Positions 35,061 to 47,845 of a stretch of 64,000 nucleotides of DNA are shown here, one piece after another. Both the position numbers and the translations under genes were made by a program. Source of the DNA: Favolaschia claudopus (lineage: Eukaryota; Basidiomycota; Agaricomycetes; Agaricales; Mycenaceae). Below the pieces are notes generated by a model. It made no database searches and was not told the DNA's origin. It worked only from the letters and a program-made list of their open reading frames with translations. The stretch covers positions 124,001-188,000 of the forward strand of contig JAWWNJ010000231.1 of NCBI GenBank assembly GCA_037176885.1. Reading direction: 5' to 3'. Positions within the stretch are counted from its first letter, which is position 1. Every line of letters begins with the position of its first letter.

Positions 35061-37245
35061 ATGGGCCCCACCCGTACCCTCCGATCTCAAAAGAAAGCAT
35101 CTTCGACCCCGGCCACAAAGTCTGCGAAATCTGGGGCTACAAAATCGGCAACTAAAGCGTCTGTAAAGAAACCTGGACCAAAGAAAACTCGGCAGTCTAA
35201 AGCTGTACAACCTGCGGAGTCGACGGCAGCGGCGCAGCCCTCATCCACCTCCCTTCTCAAACACAGCCAGCAGACAACGGATGAATGGTACAAAGCTGCG
35301 CGAACAAAGAACGGCTATGCAAATTACGTCAAAAGCGGAAGAAATGGCTTGAAGAGTGGACTTCCGAAGGCCGTTTGGACGACGAAATCTCGGCAGATGC
35401 ATTCGATGTTATAGGAGAACATACCCCATTGGCATTGCGTGCCCTCACTGCATATAAATGCGAGCACTTGGAGCGAAGCTTTGCCTCTGCAGAGGGAATT
35501 CGCTCTGCTTTCAAGGACTATTTCGAGCGGTAAGTCACTCACGTCATGGAAATTGATCTTCGTCGAATTTGCACAGGGTATGCGGATGCCAGGGTGATTT
35601 CTGGAAGTATAATTCACACACTCAGAAATGGGAGGGGAATCCCGTCTTTGAAAGTGGCTTCAAGACGTACTACGAGTCGCTCAAGAACCGCCATAACCGG
35701 ACGGGTACCGCGACCCAAGCTCTCCCCATGCTTCCCGTTGATCTGAAGGTCATTATGACTTACTTAGACAGCGACGAAGGCGCCAAAGCGTTCACTGTTA
35801 CACAGCGCTTGTATTTCAAGGCGTTTGCTTCGACGGCATTTACACTTTGGACTCGGTGAGTACTTTTCAACGCGGCTGCCTAGGTTCTGAATTTGATTTG
35901 CATGATACTACAGTAACGATGAACTGGTCTATCTCAGTTCAAGGATCTGAAGATGGACTTACGCTCGAAGACCGGAATTCCATACCACGAGTTCTCCCTC
36001 ATTTCCGTAAAACTAATAAAGACCCGACCAAAGGTACGGAATCGACTTTCTTATAACTCCGAGTGGGGCTCTAATCACCTTGCAGTTCAAAAGTATATGG
36101 TCCAACTCGATAAATTGCATCCGGAAATCGACTGCTACACGCACGTTAAGGCATGGAAAGTCCATATGGAAGGCTTATTAGCGCGCTCGCTGACGGGAAA
36201 TGACTTTGTTTTTCCGGCATTGGCTTCTACCGGTCAAGTCAAATTCGGCGAACCTACCAGCCGTTCTGCCTTCGAAACCTTGCTGAACGATGTGGTGGAA
36301 AAATCCGACGCGCTTCACGGCCGCAATGGCAAATTCACAACACATTGTTTTCGCCGCGGTGGTGCACAGTATCGATTTCTTTGGGCGGATCGCAAGTGGA
36401 GCTTGAAAGCGGTCAAGTGGTGGGGTGGCTGGTCCTCAAACGAGAACGTAAGTCCAGTCAATTTGGACATAAAGGTCTTCGCTAATGCTAAAAACCAAGG
36501 TCGGGACCCTCATGCGCTATCTTCTTGACGAGTTGATGGCGTACGAGGAAGGCTACTCCGATATAATGATGGATGACCGAGTTATTGACCGCCTGAGACG
36601 TTTATGGGTGAAGACAACACCGCACCATTGTCAAAGGCAGATCTATTAAAATTCGAGGAAAGTATGGTTGCGAAAATTCAGCTCTTACTATCTGAGTCAA
36701 GTGGCGCTCGGTGTCACCGCTCGGTGAGATATCATACTGAATCAGCCGATTTTAGGCTTACAATCTCAGCTATAGTTCAAAGGTTGCCTCCTCCAGATTG
36801 CACTGAGTCCGATTCAACGCCTGAACCTCTCCCGGGAGCTTCAGAGAATCCACCGATTTCATCATCATCACCCCTCAGTCAGCCTCGAGTCCTCCAGCTT
36901 CAAGTCCCAAGCCATATGTTCCTCAGCTTCGCGAATCCCATCCACGAAGAGTCTGGATGACGCGCTGACCTATTGGAATCACGGTGCTCCTTCGAAAGGT
37001 CTTGATGTTCCGTTGAAGATTGGTTGACACTGTTCAAGGCGTCAGATTATTCCTCGGAGGGCGTCAAGTTTGGAAATATTCGGTTTGTATGTGAAGAGTT
37101 TTACACCCACTGCAATGGTGATTTTACTCTTTTCGAGCTGGAGTTTCCGGGTCTGCGGCAGAGGTTCACATTGCTGATGAAGGCGGTTCGAGAGAAACGG
37201 AAAATCAGAGGTGATACCAAGTCCCGGAAACGTACCCACAAGTAG
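35061..37245 (+). pseudogene. Tyrosine recombinase with C-terminal GCR1-like domain (Crypton-like), frameshifted
   Basis: A Lys/Ser/Ala-rich N-terminus (MGPTRTLRSQKKAS) leads to a helical SAM-like core (EHTPLALRALTAYKCEH, then CQGDFWKYNSHTQKWEG) and a tyrosine-recombinase catalytic region: FRKTNKDPTK, HCFRRGGAQYRF (HxxR), WWGGWSS and MRYLLDELMAY with the candidate nucleophile Tyr. A C-terminal block (TYWNHGAPSKGLDVPLKDW to MKAVREKRK, 36955-37245) resembles the GCR1_C-type DNA-binding domain of Crypton recombinases. Introns at about 35532-35577 and 35857-35912 are plausible. Frame breaks not explained by introns occur near 35330, 35940, 36005 and 36600. Crypton recombinases move DNA through a phosphotyrosine intermediate. 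Element ends were not found. Confidence 0.65.
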
Positions 37246-38418
37246 TTTAGACTTGTAATACGATTGAAACGTGGTCTCGATGCATCTCACAACTGTCTTG
37301 AATATACGGTAATGCCCAAGTGTTAAATATTCACGCTTTGTGGATGAGAGCAAGAAACACATGATACAAACTGTGTAAATCACACATCTGGGATAGGTGG
37401 TTAAATTTCGAGGAACTATGTAGCGACTCAGAGCAGACTATGTGAAAATTTAACACAGATTTAGGCTAGATTTAAGGTTCCAAAAATATTTAGTTCTCTG
37501 CGCGCTGCGGGGAAAATCTGGTAAGAAAGTTTCTTAATCTTATCTGTCCTCATTCATCCAGTTTTGCGGCACGATTTGTACGAAGTGGATATGATATCTT
37601 TATGCTCTGTCCGAGTGTACAGGTTCGAGGAGAACATCTGAAGCGGTAATTTTTAACATCTCCGGGATGTTTGATTAACACACTTCAAGTTCATTTTGGC
37701 AGCCATGTCTACTATCATTTCGAAAGAGCCCTGTAGAACTCAAAGTATAGAGAGTCCTCGAGTCAAATTGTAATGTCAGATTCATCGAAGATAAATTCAT
37801 GGTGGTAAACTCTCAAACCTCGCTGTTTTTGGCTGGAGCAAGTATTGGAGCTTATTCAGGGCATGCTCTTTGCAACAGCATCTCTGATAATTTTCAGACT
37901 GTCCATATTACCGCGACAAATGAAGAAAATGGAAGAAAATCACGAAGTCATGTGATCGTGTTATGGTGCGGAGATTCGATCAAAACACTTCGAGGAAGGG
38001 CACATACTGCACATCTCACCAAGTCTAGATTTTACTAAGTAGATATGCATCCTATTCACCCTATGAGAGCATGTTTGCGGGGGCTAGAACAAATTTCGGG
38101 AGTGTAGAATTGTTGAATTGCATCAGGAAACATCCCGAAAAGGAAGTGAGTTGTGCGGAAAGTGGCGAGAGGGAGAATACTTCTATGATGCTTCAGAGCC
38201 CCATCGGGCTCTATAAAAGAGTTCTATGACCCCAGATTTCATTGGGTGGCCAATCCCCTCTAGTGAAACCGCTATCTTAAACTTTCTATATTGAAGTCCG
38301 TGACAATGCAGTTCGCATCCTCTACCAAATGTTAATGACAAGTGTGTGATGCAATCGACTCACTCGAAGCAATGCAATTAGAAAAGCTTGTTCTCAAACT
38401 ACATCAGTATCTACTTGA
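37246..38418. other. Intergenic, AT-rich
   Basis: No open frame longer than about 80 codons and no recognised repeat. It lies between the convergent recombinase relic and the acidic-tail gene. Confidence 0.35.
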
Positions 38419-40768
38419 TTAGTCAGAATCGGAATCGGAACTCGAGCTCGAGCTTGAATCCGAGTCAGAATCCTCCGATTCTTTCTTCCAAAGCTCTATT
38501 GTTTGATGGAATTTTTTGAGAAGCAGATCAAAAGACTTCGAATAGTCTGAGTCTTCATTTTCCGCGATCACCTTCAGAGTGTCCAACCCCCAGATAACTG
38601 TATGGATCAGGCGTTCGAACTCGGGTTGAAGCAGGGTTTCCACCTCGTGCCCGGAGGCAGCCTTGATCGCAGCTGCAATCACCTTCAAAATGTCCGGATT
38701 CAGAGCCAGACGACCCTTGCGTATGTCATTGTCTCCGCGCTGAGGAACTCCGGTTATCTCAGCCGTAACCTTGATCATCCAGAGTTCCAAAGCAGCACCT
38801 CGTATAGGGCACTTGCATCCCTCGAGATAAGGATGATCAGCGCGATGAGGGATGGGCCGGTTCTCGAGTTTGCTTCCACGCTGCGCTGATTGGCAAGTGA
38901 TGCATTTGGACCGGCCACTCTGACGCAAAGTTTAGAAAGACATTGGACGATAAGGAATCAACTTACACGATTCTTGAGCACCTGCGTAACAACATCCATC
39001 CCTTGTTCAACACACTCTGGCCACATTGAAGTGTTGTTGCGGGCGTCGATCATCATCGTGTCGGTCATTTCCCTCTTCTTTCCATCGACATACACAAATA
39101 TCTTGGCCGAACCTTTGTCTACATCCGGTTGTTATTCCCAAAAAAGGCGGAGAATGTTCAGATAGGAAAACATACCTTTGGCTGGCCGCTTTTTCTCGGC
39201 CATCAGCCCAGCATGTACAAGCCAGCGCTGAACCGAAATCAAATCGGAGAATATGAGGGAACCTCCAGTATTTTTGACATTCCACTGAATTTGCTCCGCC
39301 GAAAACTCTGTTGTCTCCAGGAAAGTCGTCACATGGTCGATGAGACCAATGGCTCCATCGAGAAGCGATGCAAATTTCTTTGCTGTGACTTGGTGGGAAG
39401 GGTTTGCCGCCTGCACAGTGGCACCAAGCTCAGCCCATGGGATTGAGAATCCGGAGAGGAGCACTGCGTTGATCGACTCTTTCGCAGTTTCAAGAGGATC
39501 CTCATTCACTGGAAACTATCAGCACAATATCCATGAGGAGCTGCGTTGGGACGAACGAATTTTACGATACTGTTGCTTATGGGATGTGCGTGATTTCTTG
39601 TTGGGTGGAGCATCGGGCTTGTCTCCCGCCGGAGGATTTGCCCGTTTGGCTGAGCCACGGGGCGGAGGCAGCAGCTGAGGGTCGATATCTCCTTCGCGGA
39701 GACGCTGCTTGGGATTGATCGTCTCAGCTCCTAGCACATAAGAGTCAGTAATTTGTGATGTAAGTATCGAAGTCAAAGCAGAGAAACGGCCCAACCGTGT
39801 TTGTATCACACCCGAAAGATGTGATTTAAACACAATTAAAGGCAGGTGCAAGAAAATCACCGTTGCCAGCCATTGAAAAAACACAGTAGTTGGCGTGCGT
39901 CTCAAAATCACACCTGTCAGCTGTAATACGAAGACAGTTCGAACAGAGTGTTAATATATCCCACTTGTGAACCGCAATTTAAAAACAGTAGCTGGCAAGT
40001 GTTCAAACATCACACCTGTGATCTGTACTGAAAAGACAGTTCGACCGGGGTGTAAGATCATTGCACTTGGGAACTGTGTGTAGAAAACGGTCCACCAAAG
40101 CGCCAAAAAATGACAATTGGCAACTGTGAAGGGAAAACAATAGAGGCCAGCTGTTGAAATTTCACACTTGCAAACTGTGCTCAAAGAACGGTAGTGCTCA
40201 GCCGTTAATTAGCATCAGCCGGCAAGTGTTAAAATTCAACACTCTGCGCAATGGCGCCCAAAATTTCCAAAGGCAAACGAAATGCATGAACGGAGTCAAA
40301 GAATGGACACTCACCGTTTGCCGGGCCAGGATTTGGACCTTTGGGGGGCTGAACATCTTGCTGCTGATTATCTTGGGGCCATGCCATCAGTCTATTTATC
40401 AATAAACTGACGAAATACTCTCACCGTTCGCACCGTCAGGGCGAACCGGTAGATCATTCGGCGAGCCGGAAGGTGTAGCTATACAGTATGTACTTGCATG
40501 ATTATTCTCGGCATTGAATCCGTGAAGAAACTGCGTACCAATCATTTGTTGACAGTTCGTGATGTGCTGGACAAGAGCAGCCTTGTAGTCTGAGTTTTTT
40601 TGAGACATTAGATGGGTGGCGGGCCAAAGAAAGCTCACCATTGCCGCCGAGCTTGACCCTTCCTGGACCGTTCGTCTTGGTGAACTTCGCGAGAAGCTTT
40701 TGAGCCTTCTTGAGTTCTTCGTGGGCATTGAGAACGGTGATTTTGACAAATTGCGGGATGCCGGTCAT
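38419..40768 (-). CDS. Unknown protein with Cys cluster and acidic Ser/Asp tail, intact
   Basis: Start ATG at 40768. Splicing gives one open frame: MTGIPQFVKITVLNAHEELK, QHITNCQQM, a Gln/Pro-rich linker, KQRLREGDIDPQLLPPP, a basic patch (PNKKSRTSHK, possible nuclear signal), PLETAKESINAVLLSGF, a segment with VYVDGKKREMTDTMMIDARN, then CITC...CKC (four Cys, possible metal site), and helices ending in a tail of alternating Ser and Asp. The tail and basic patch suggest a nuclear protein with an acidic chaperone-like end, which is inference. I do not recognise the family. One intron (40314-39731) is 584 nt, ten times the usual, and is filled with diverged repeats. The gene lies convergent to the Crypton-like relic, so a mobile-element origin cannot be excluded. 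Confidence 0.65.
39800..40245. repeat. Diverged ~50-bp tandem repeats inside an intron
   Basis: About eight to nine units of roughly 48-54 bp, each carrying a core like CACTTGxxAACTGT, then A/T, then AAAACAGT. The best-preserved pairs are around 39910-39960 and 40010-40060 (CACACCTGTxAxCTGTA and AAGACAGTTCGA). AACTGT and ACAGTT within a unit can pair, so the array could form a row of small hairpins in the pre-mRNA. Confidence 0.7.
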
Positions 40769-41476
40769 ATTTTAGAGTGCGTGTGAAGAGGAGTAGGGAT
40801 CTGATTGAGATTCGGTGGATTGTGCAGTGTGCCACAAGTATAGCGCAAGTCTGGCAGAGTGTCGTGGATGACCGTTAAGGGAAGAGGGAGACAATGTTTG
40901 CGCGTGCTGGGTGTGCCGAGGGTGACGTGGACATTTTTCACGAGCAAACGGCTGGCGCGACCCGGACTGTGAATTCTATGCAGCTACGGAGTGCGTAAAT
41001 CTCACTGTTGGCGCATCACATTGAACCTTGATCACCGGACTGATGCGGCCGGGCTTCGATGACGTTGCTTGGCGGTTCACACCCAAAATGTTGCCATCAC
41101 GCTGGACCGTATCCATCAAACAGTTCAGCGTGAACTGTAGATTTAAGGCACTTCGTTCGCCCGCCAAATCTCTTAAATCCGCAACACTATGTAACCAGAA
41201 GACCAACCTCGAATATTTCCGTCCGGTAATTAACAATTTGGTTCATCATCAATCGCATCTACCCCCGTCCGCGGTGACTGACACTGGTGAGAGAATATGT
41301 GGAGCGGGAAAGAGAGACCCAAAAAGAAGTACTGAGTAAGGGCGCATTTGCGCATTTCAGTTAAGAACGATGGTACGGAGTTACGGGTACATTTATTATA
41401 TTACACGGCCTTCACTGTAAGTTTTCTCATCGACAAACTTGAAGATCTGAATCAAAGCCTGAACGGTGACAGAAGT
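40769..41476. other. Intergenic region
   Basis: Upstream region of the acidic-tail gene and 3' region of the H+-ATPase. No supported feature. Confidence 0.35.
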
Positions 41477-44400
41477 TCAGGCATCATCAGCGTCTCCAGG
41501 GCCTTTGCCGCCCTTAGTGGCATCGGGTTCAGCATCCTTTGCCTCATCCTCCTCCTTCTTCGCCTTCGTGCCCTTCGCCTCATGTTCTGTCTCTTCCTCC
41601 TTCTGAGTCTCGCTTCCTCCAAGCCGGTAGTAGTCCTCCCCGGCCTGAGTACGTTCGTGATGGATCGTTAACCGTTGTAGTTCTGCAATGAAATTTTCAA
41701 GTCGTTCGTTCTTCTTGGAGCGTGGCAGACGCCCGAGATGTCCTAGCCAGTCCCATTTGTTCAATACGAAATCTATATCGAATCGTCAATCATAAGTTCC
41801 GTGAGCCTTTGAAGTTGAACTCGCACATGTGAGAGCCACCACAACCGTGATTCCGAATGAGAAGCACCATATGCGCACCACAGTAACCTGAATATCGATG
41901 AGCGAACCCTCACAAGTAAGCCTTTGGAGCTACTCACGATATCAACGTGCCTGAATATGAAGTCAGACTTCGATTCATGCAGTTACAAACCTCTTACCCG
42001 TGATGAGGTGCAGGTCCACTGATCCAGCCGAAAATACAGAAGATCGAGGCCAGGATATCGACTCCAAATACCTATCCGAACGATATCACGCCGGAGCTGA
42101 AGAAGCAGACAAATTGGGCCTACCGCTGCTAGTAGTTGGAAAGAGGGTAGAACATTCTCCTCGTCGTTACCTTGACTCAGCCGCGTGACGAATATAACCT
42201 GATTTCAAGGACTGTGAACGAATTGATCAGATACGCCGACTCTAACATACCCAGGACTCGGTCAATGCAACTTCCAGGAAAAGGATTTCTTGCACACTAA
42301 TATTCGGTCAGTATCGAAAATGTCGAGGGATCTTGATTGCAGACCTTCCAAAGTTTTGGATGATTCCGCCCGTTGGTGTTCTGAGAAGCGTTCCGCGTAT
42401 TGCCCTAGACGTTGGCGACATCAATACACAAAAACAAATTCCTGAGAGAATAAGATTGACCATGTTCCTGCAGCAAGGATGAGACCCTGTCGGCAAAGTT
42501 CAGCTGTGGCAGTGGGAAGAGACTGGAGGAATTGGTTCACCATTATGGTGGAAATAACCCAAACCTTGGGAAGTTCCCATTCTACGTGAGTTTTGGCGTC
42601 TACAACCATACGTTGAATATTCTTTCTACCTGAAGATTAATTCGAGCAACGTACAGGGCGCCCGATCGTATGCAATTGCAATGGTCGCTACATCCGCAAA
42701 AATCGCCTATCAAATCATGGTCAGAGAGTTCCTCTTCAGATCAAGCAGCCGACGAACGAGGAACACGATCTGGACGAGTAGATTTCGTTGAGAACAAGTC
42801 AAGACAAGAATTCAGCAGCAGTACCAAATCGACCCGAATAGTTTCGTTCAAGATGAGCATAGACAGGGCGAGGTAGACCTCGAGGTGAATACACAACGCG
42901 ATTCTGTAGATGATATATGCCTGAACGACAATTGAATCATCCTCAACGGTTTCAGAGGGGTACAGGAAGCCATACCTTCATCCGATGAAAAATCTGCCGG
43001 GCAACTTTGATGGAAGTGATAATCGAATTAAGTCCCTCGTCGAGAAACACGACGTCTAGAATAAATTCCAAAAATTAGTGAGATCCGTGTAGCCGAATTA
43101 ACGACATCTTCACCGGCTGCGGACCGGGCGGCATCGCTCGCACCCTCAACAGCGATTCCACAATCCGCCTTTTTCAATGACGGAGCATCGTTCACACCCT
43201 GGAAACCCGTGAGATGAACTTCAAAAAATCAGGTTACCGTGTAAGATCAGTCTTACATCGCCGGTCATTGCCGTGAGATGCCCACGCTGTTGCAGCATTT
43301 CTACGACTTGATATTTATGTTGTGGAAACACTTCCGCGAATCCATCTGGTGGAGAAGTCAACAATATTTCCTCGATATCCGGACGAGAGGGAGAGAAAAG
43401 GGTAAATAGCAGAACACGTACCAGCCGCTTCTACGAAGTCCCGCACATCAGATCCACTCATCCCGCTTCTTATGAGACGTTCAGAGTCGTAGACATTTGT
43501 CCCCAATCGAAGCTGTTTGCACGTCTCCTTTGCAATCGCCACGGCGTCTCCGGTGAGCATCTTGATATGAATTCCGAGATCCTGCGCTTCCTGAATGGTC
43601 TGACCCGAATTTCAGCTGCGTTGTGAGATTGAATCCAAGGGGTAGATCTCACTGCAGCAGTGTCACTTCGCGGTGGATCGAACATGCTCATGATACCCAA
43701 CAACTCCCAGTCCTTCCCTTCCTCCCTAATGGCGACACCGAGCGATCGGAAGCCCTTGGTAGCGAATGACTGTGAAATGTCGCGATATTCGTTGGCGGTC
43801 TTGGTGTCAAATTTTCTCAGTTTGAGGATTCTGAACAGATAGATGATATCAACCCTTCGATCGACGCAATTGATTAATCAAACATACGCATTTGGGGCTC
43901 CCTTGCATGCGGTATATTTCCTACCATCCTTCTCTACCTGGGCTTCAATGCGCTTGGACACAGGATCAAAAGGCGTAAACTTGATTGTTTTCCATCCGCT
44001 CTTCAAGTTTTCTTGGGCTCCGGGGTAATCCTGTGTGTGAATTCAATACTCATCTCGATGTGTCATCCACAGGACACCAGAGGAGCTTACTTTGAGCGCA
44101 ATGACCGTCACTTTATCGATCGGATCGAGGGATTTGACGTTATGGGAAGAGGCGAGGACGGCTACGGTCATGAACCAATCCCTGTCGACGCCTGCCGATC
44201 ATTGAGAGAAAAAGAAATGAGAATTTTGATGGAAACGATGAAGTAAAATGCGATACCCGGTGACACGTATGGTTCATTCAAGGTGAGCTTGTTTGCAGTG
44301 AGCGTGCCGGTCTTGTCAGAGCAGAGCATGTCAACGCCGGCAAGAGATTCGATTGCTGTGAGTTTCTGAACAATGCATTTACGGCTGCCCGACTGGTTGA

Positions 44401-46357
44401 GTATTTTCCGTGTATATAAGGACCTAAGAAATACTTACCGCGCTAAATACGCGGCACCAACAGCCTAAACGGAAATGAAATCATCGAGGGGCATTGTAGG
44501 TGATATTTTCTTACCATGGTGGTGGTTGTGACACATGGTAGACCAACGGGTACGCCGATAATCTTGGGTGAAAAATGAGGAAGCTGGTATCCAGAGCAAA
44601 GACAGTGAGCCACGTACGAAGAAGACAAGCGCATACACGAGCAGAGAGTTCTCTTTCGGGGTAGAGATGTCGATGCCCCTTGTGGTCAAAGAAATTAGGC
44701 TGAGCATCAGTGAGTGAAGGTGCTAATTGCATACCGAAAGAAGCCCCCAACCCAAACGATGAAGATGAACACCAGGACTAGCACCAACAGCACCGTGCCA
44801 ATCCCACCAAGCACGATTTCGAAATGTCCTCTTTCGTTTGAGCCTAGATTCGTCGCAACATGATTGAGCCCGCGACAAATTCGGAAGTCTGGCAATAACG
44901 CACTCATAACCAAAGAAGCTGTCCTCCCAACGAATGACTGTTTCGCCGTTGCGCTCACTATCGCGTAGCACTACAGTTTCATCATCCTTCGGGTCAGTAA
45001 ATTCTCGAAAATTGGAACTGTGGACCATACCTTGCCGCGCTTGACAATGCATGTGTAGTATGCGATATCGCCGACAAATTTGTCCACTGCCAGTGATTCT
45101 CCGGTGATGGCGCTCTGGTCGACGGAAGCGACGGAAGGGCCCTTGTCGGCTTCTTCATCTTGGTCGTCGTTGTCGGTGTCATCCGACCCCCGTCGCTTCT
45201 TCTCGTTGCTGTCGTTCTTGTCGTTGTCGGAAGTTCGCGCTGGAGAGTCCCTTGCCTGTGAAAACTTTAGAGTGGGTCAATAACCAGAAGTGATGAAGAC
45301 GCACATTTGACCCGTCTTTGTCGTCGTAGCTTGCGAGAATCTGAACCAGAAATATTGGATCTCAGCCCGATAATACAAATGAACGACAAACCTTCGCATC
45401 GGCTGGGATCGTATTCCCTTCCTCCAAAACGACCTGAGAAGCGGCAAGTCAGATACTACATATAGAAAGAGAGCAACGAATTTTCGACGCACGATATCTC
45501 CAGGCACCAGTTCTCTAGCTTCTATCTCACTTTCTTTCCCTGCGCGGACAACAATCGCCTTCATCGCAATTCCAGCTTTCAGCTCAGCGACAATGTCGCC
45601 TGCTTGTTTCTCTTGGTACCCTAGAATCCGAATTCAGAACGACTGAAGACGTAGAGAGATTTCGAGATCTTACATCCAACGCCAGCGTTCAACATCAAAA
45701 TTCCGATCTGAGAATTTCAGCCGCTGCGTTCTACTGATGCAATTGGTGCACTCACGATGACACCAAAGTCAATCCAATCTTGCAGACCGGCGGACAGAAT
45801 GACGGCAATTTCCATAGTATAGAGAACGGGACCGCGAAAATACGATATAAACTTCAGTACTTGATTTTCCTTCGGGCTGGCAACATTCGGTGAAGATCAA
45901 GATTTCGCCGAGACGACAAGATATCGAACCTTTCCAATTCATTATAACCAAACTGACTTCGCCGGGTGTTAACATCGTTGTCGGCGAGACCTTGAGTCAT
46001 CTCCGTTCGTAGCCAATTCTCGGGCACCTACCCCCAACGAGTCAATAGACGGACAGCAATGATATAAATTTGCGATAGACGCACCTCCTTCTCCTTCTCA
46101 CTTTTCACAGCGACAGTTTTCCACGGCGCATACCACAACCGCTTCCGCTGGGCCCCTTCCTCCTCCTCATCGTCTGTTGTACCCTTCCCAGCGAGCTCCG
46201 CCTGGTCCCGCACGTATCGTAGCAGGACATCATACTCCTCCCCATCGTAGCTCGGAGGTTCTTTCCCGTTCGCCTGGGTTGGGGAAGTGGGTGTAGAAGG
46301 CCCAGATTCCAAGTCGTCTGGGGGCTGATTTCGTTTTCGGTGCTTGAGGATGGACAT
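41477..46357 (-). CDS. PMA1: Plasma-membrane H+-transporting P-type ATPase, intact
   Basis: P-type (P3A) proton pump of the plasma membrane: it uses ATP to export H+ and energises nutrient uptake. The ATG at 46357 starts [18 protein letters not shown]. More than 20 GT-AG introns of about 45-120 bp were followed with the frame kept throughout. Signatures in order: [31 protein letters not shown] (membrane), [20 protein letters not shown], the actuator motif [18 protein letters not shown] (membrane), the phosphorylation site [13 protein letters not shown] with catalytic Asp, KGAPNA (nucleotide domain), [37 protein letters not shown] (hinge), later membrane segments ([30 protein letters not shown]), and the regulatory C-terminus starting [15 protein letters not shown] and ending in an acidic Lys/Glu tail. 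An acidic insert before [10 protein letters not shown] also occurs in basidiomycete pumps as I recall them. One junction near 42780 is uncertain by a few residues. Confidence 0.93.
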
Positions 46358-47036
46358 GGTGGGCGGAAGAATACGGTGGAGTATATGGAGAGCGTCATGA
46401 TATTCGAATGTTTAAAATAAGCCCAAGAAGATATTTTAAGCCGGGGAACATATTGATAGCTGATGACGCTGTATGACGTGGTCAGTGTTGCACAGAAATA
46501 ATGCGACTGGGGCACATCGTAGATTGTTGGTGAAATTCACCTCAAGGGAGCGCAGTGGGAAACCGTAACGTTTTGGACTACAACCCATCTCTTTCCAGCG
46601 AAAGAGAAAAAGAGGAAAATAATATCAGAGCAGTGAAAAGAACAAGGTAATGACGTTGCGCACTATATGTATCCGCAAACATGTTGACCGACCTCTCGGA
46701 CATCTCGAGCTCCGAACTTTCATGGATGACGCTTTCGAGACTCTTCTAAAAGAATCGACAATTCAGTTTTCCAAATTTACCGACTCCGAGCCGTCCGCCG
46801 GCGCTGTCCTCGAGCCATGTATGAGCGGCATATGGACGAGCTTGGGAGAGCTCAAATGGCGGTGCATTTGGGACGACAAGCTTGGGAGTGCTGCCCGCAG
46901 TGGTGGGCGAGAGAAAGAGAGAGCTGTGACGTAACACATCACGCTGGCAACGCGATCACGTGTGGACTCCCTCGCGTTCGACTTTCCGTGGCACACGAGA
47001 CTCAACGTTCATTACACGCGTCGTACAGCGCTGTGA
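46358..47036. other. Upstream region of the H+-ATPase, no gene seen
   Basis: Probable promoter and 5' leader of the proton pump on the minus strand. No confident TATA box. Short frames only. Confidence 0.35.
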
Positions 47037-47230
47037 TTAACCATTATTTTGACCTAGCTCCTCCTTAACAACAACGACCGCATTCCCCTCGTTCCTCCCC
47101 TCCTGCACCTTCAAAATCACGTCCCCCATGTTCTCCAGCCCGTCCTCCCTGTACTCGATCTTGCCCGCGGAGATGGCAGGCGGGATGAGCTTGTAGTAGA
47201 TGGGCGAAGCGAGAAGCCTCGCTTTCTTCC
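47037..47230 (-). pseudogene. C-terminal fragment of a zinc-type alcohol dehydrogenase/enoyl reductase-like protein
   Basis: The minus-strand frame ending at 47037 contains SPIYYKLIPPAISAGKIEYR, then GLENMGDVILKVQEGRNEG and NAVVVVKEE. This arrangement (a substrate-domain helix, a lid, then the last strand with VV) resembles the end of medium-chain dehydrogenase/toxD-like proteins. No upstream catalytic or Rossmann region (GxGxxG) was found within the following kilobase, so this is a fragment. The upstream limit is approximate. Confidence 0.45.
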
Positions 47231-47725
47231 AGGGACAAGATTCAGATGCGAGATGGGATGAGGGGAGAAAGCAAAGAGCAAGGGCACAGCCTCGATATTT
47301 GGTCTTCGGATCATCTAAGCAAATGATGGCCGCTCACCTCTTGTCCTCTCCCACCATGTCGTTGGATTTTTCTTCGACATCCTGCCTCTGTATCGCGCGG
47401 ATACTGAACTTTACAAAACTTGGTTGTCTCTCACAAAGCTGCCCGTTGAACATGAGTTTACAAGTTGACTTTGGGAGTTTGGGCCTGCTTTGAGTCTGAC
47501 GATCTCCAGTCTTGGCCTTAAGAGGCCTCAGGTCGCGACGATGAGTGCACAAGCTAAAGCCTGACATTCTCCTGGGGGATTCGCGCTTTAGAACGCCTGT
47601 AAGTTAATTTTCCTCGTGCAGATCGATCGCTTTATTGTCGAGCGCAAAGCGATGGCCAAAGCGTCGACCATCCCTGCTTTGCCACCTTCCTTTTCAGGAA
47701 TTCAGTGGCTTCATTGTCCTCAATG

Positions 47726-47733
47726 TATATAAG
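47726..47733 (+). promoter_or_regulatory. TATA box (TATATAAG)
   Basis: TATATAAG 112 bp upstream of the ATG at 47846. Confidence 0.5.
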
Positions 47734-47845
47734 CACGTCTATCCCCCTCCTGAATCTGCACCTCAGTCTCTCTTGACCGCCACATCTTCGCTACATTCAT
47801 TCTCGCTGCCTCTACCTCTTGCTAACAACACCTCACATTGCCATC

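Noticed and set aside
39800..40245. CRISPR-like array because of regularly spaced repeats.
   Set aside because: Units are diverged along their whole length without unique spacers, and the host is a eukaryote.
41477..46357. Acidic insert before [10 protein letters not shown] in the H+-ATPase as an anomaly.
   Set aside because: As I recall, basidiomycete pumps have a similar charged insert at this position, so it is normal for the group.
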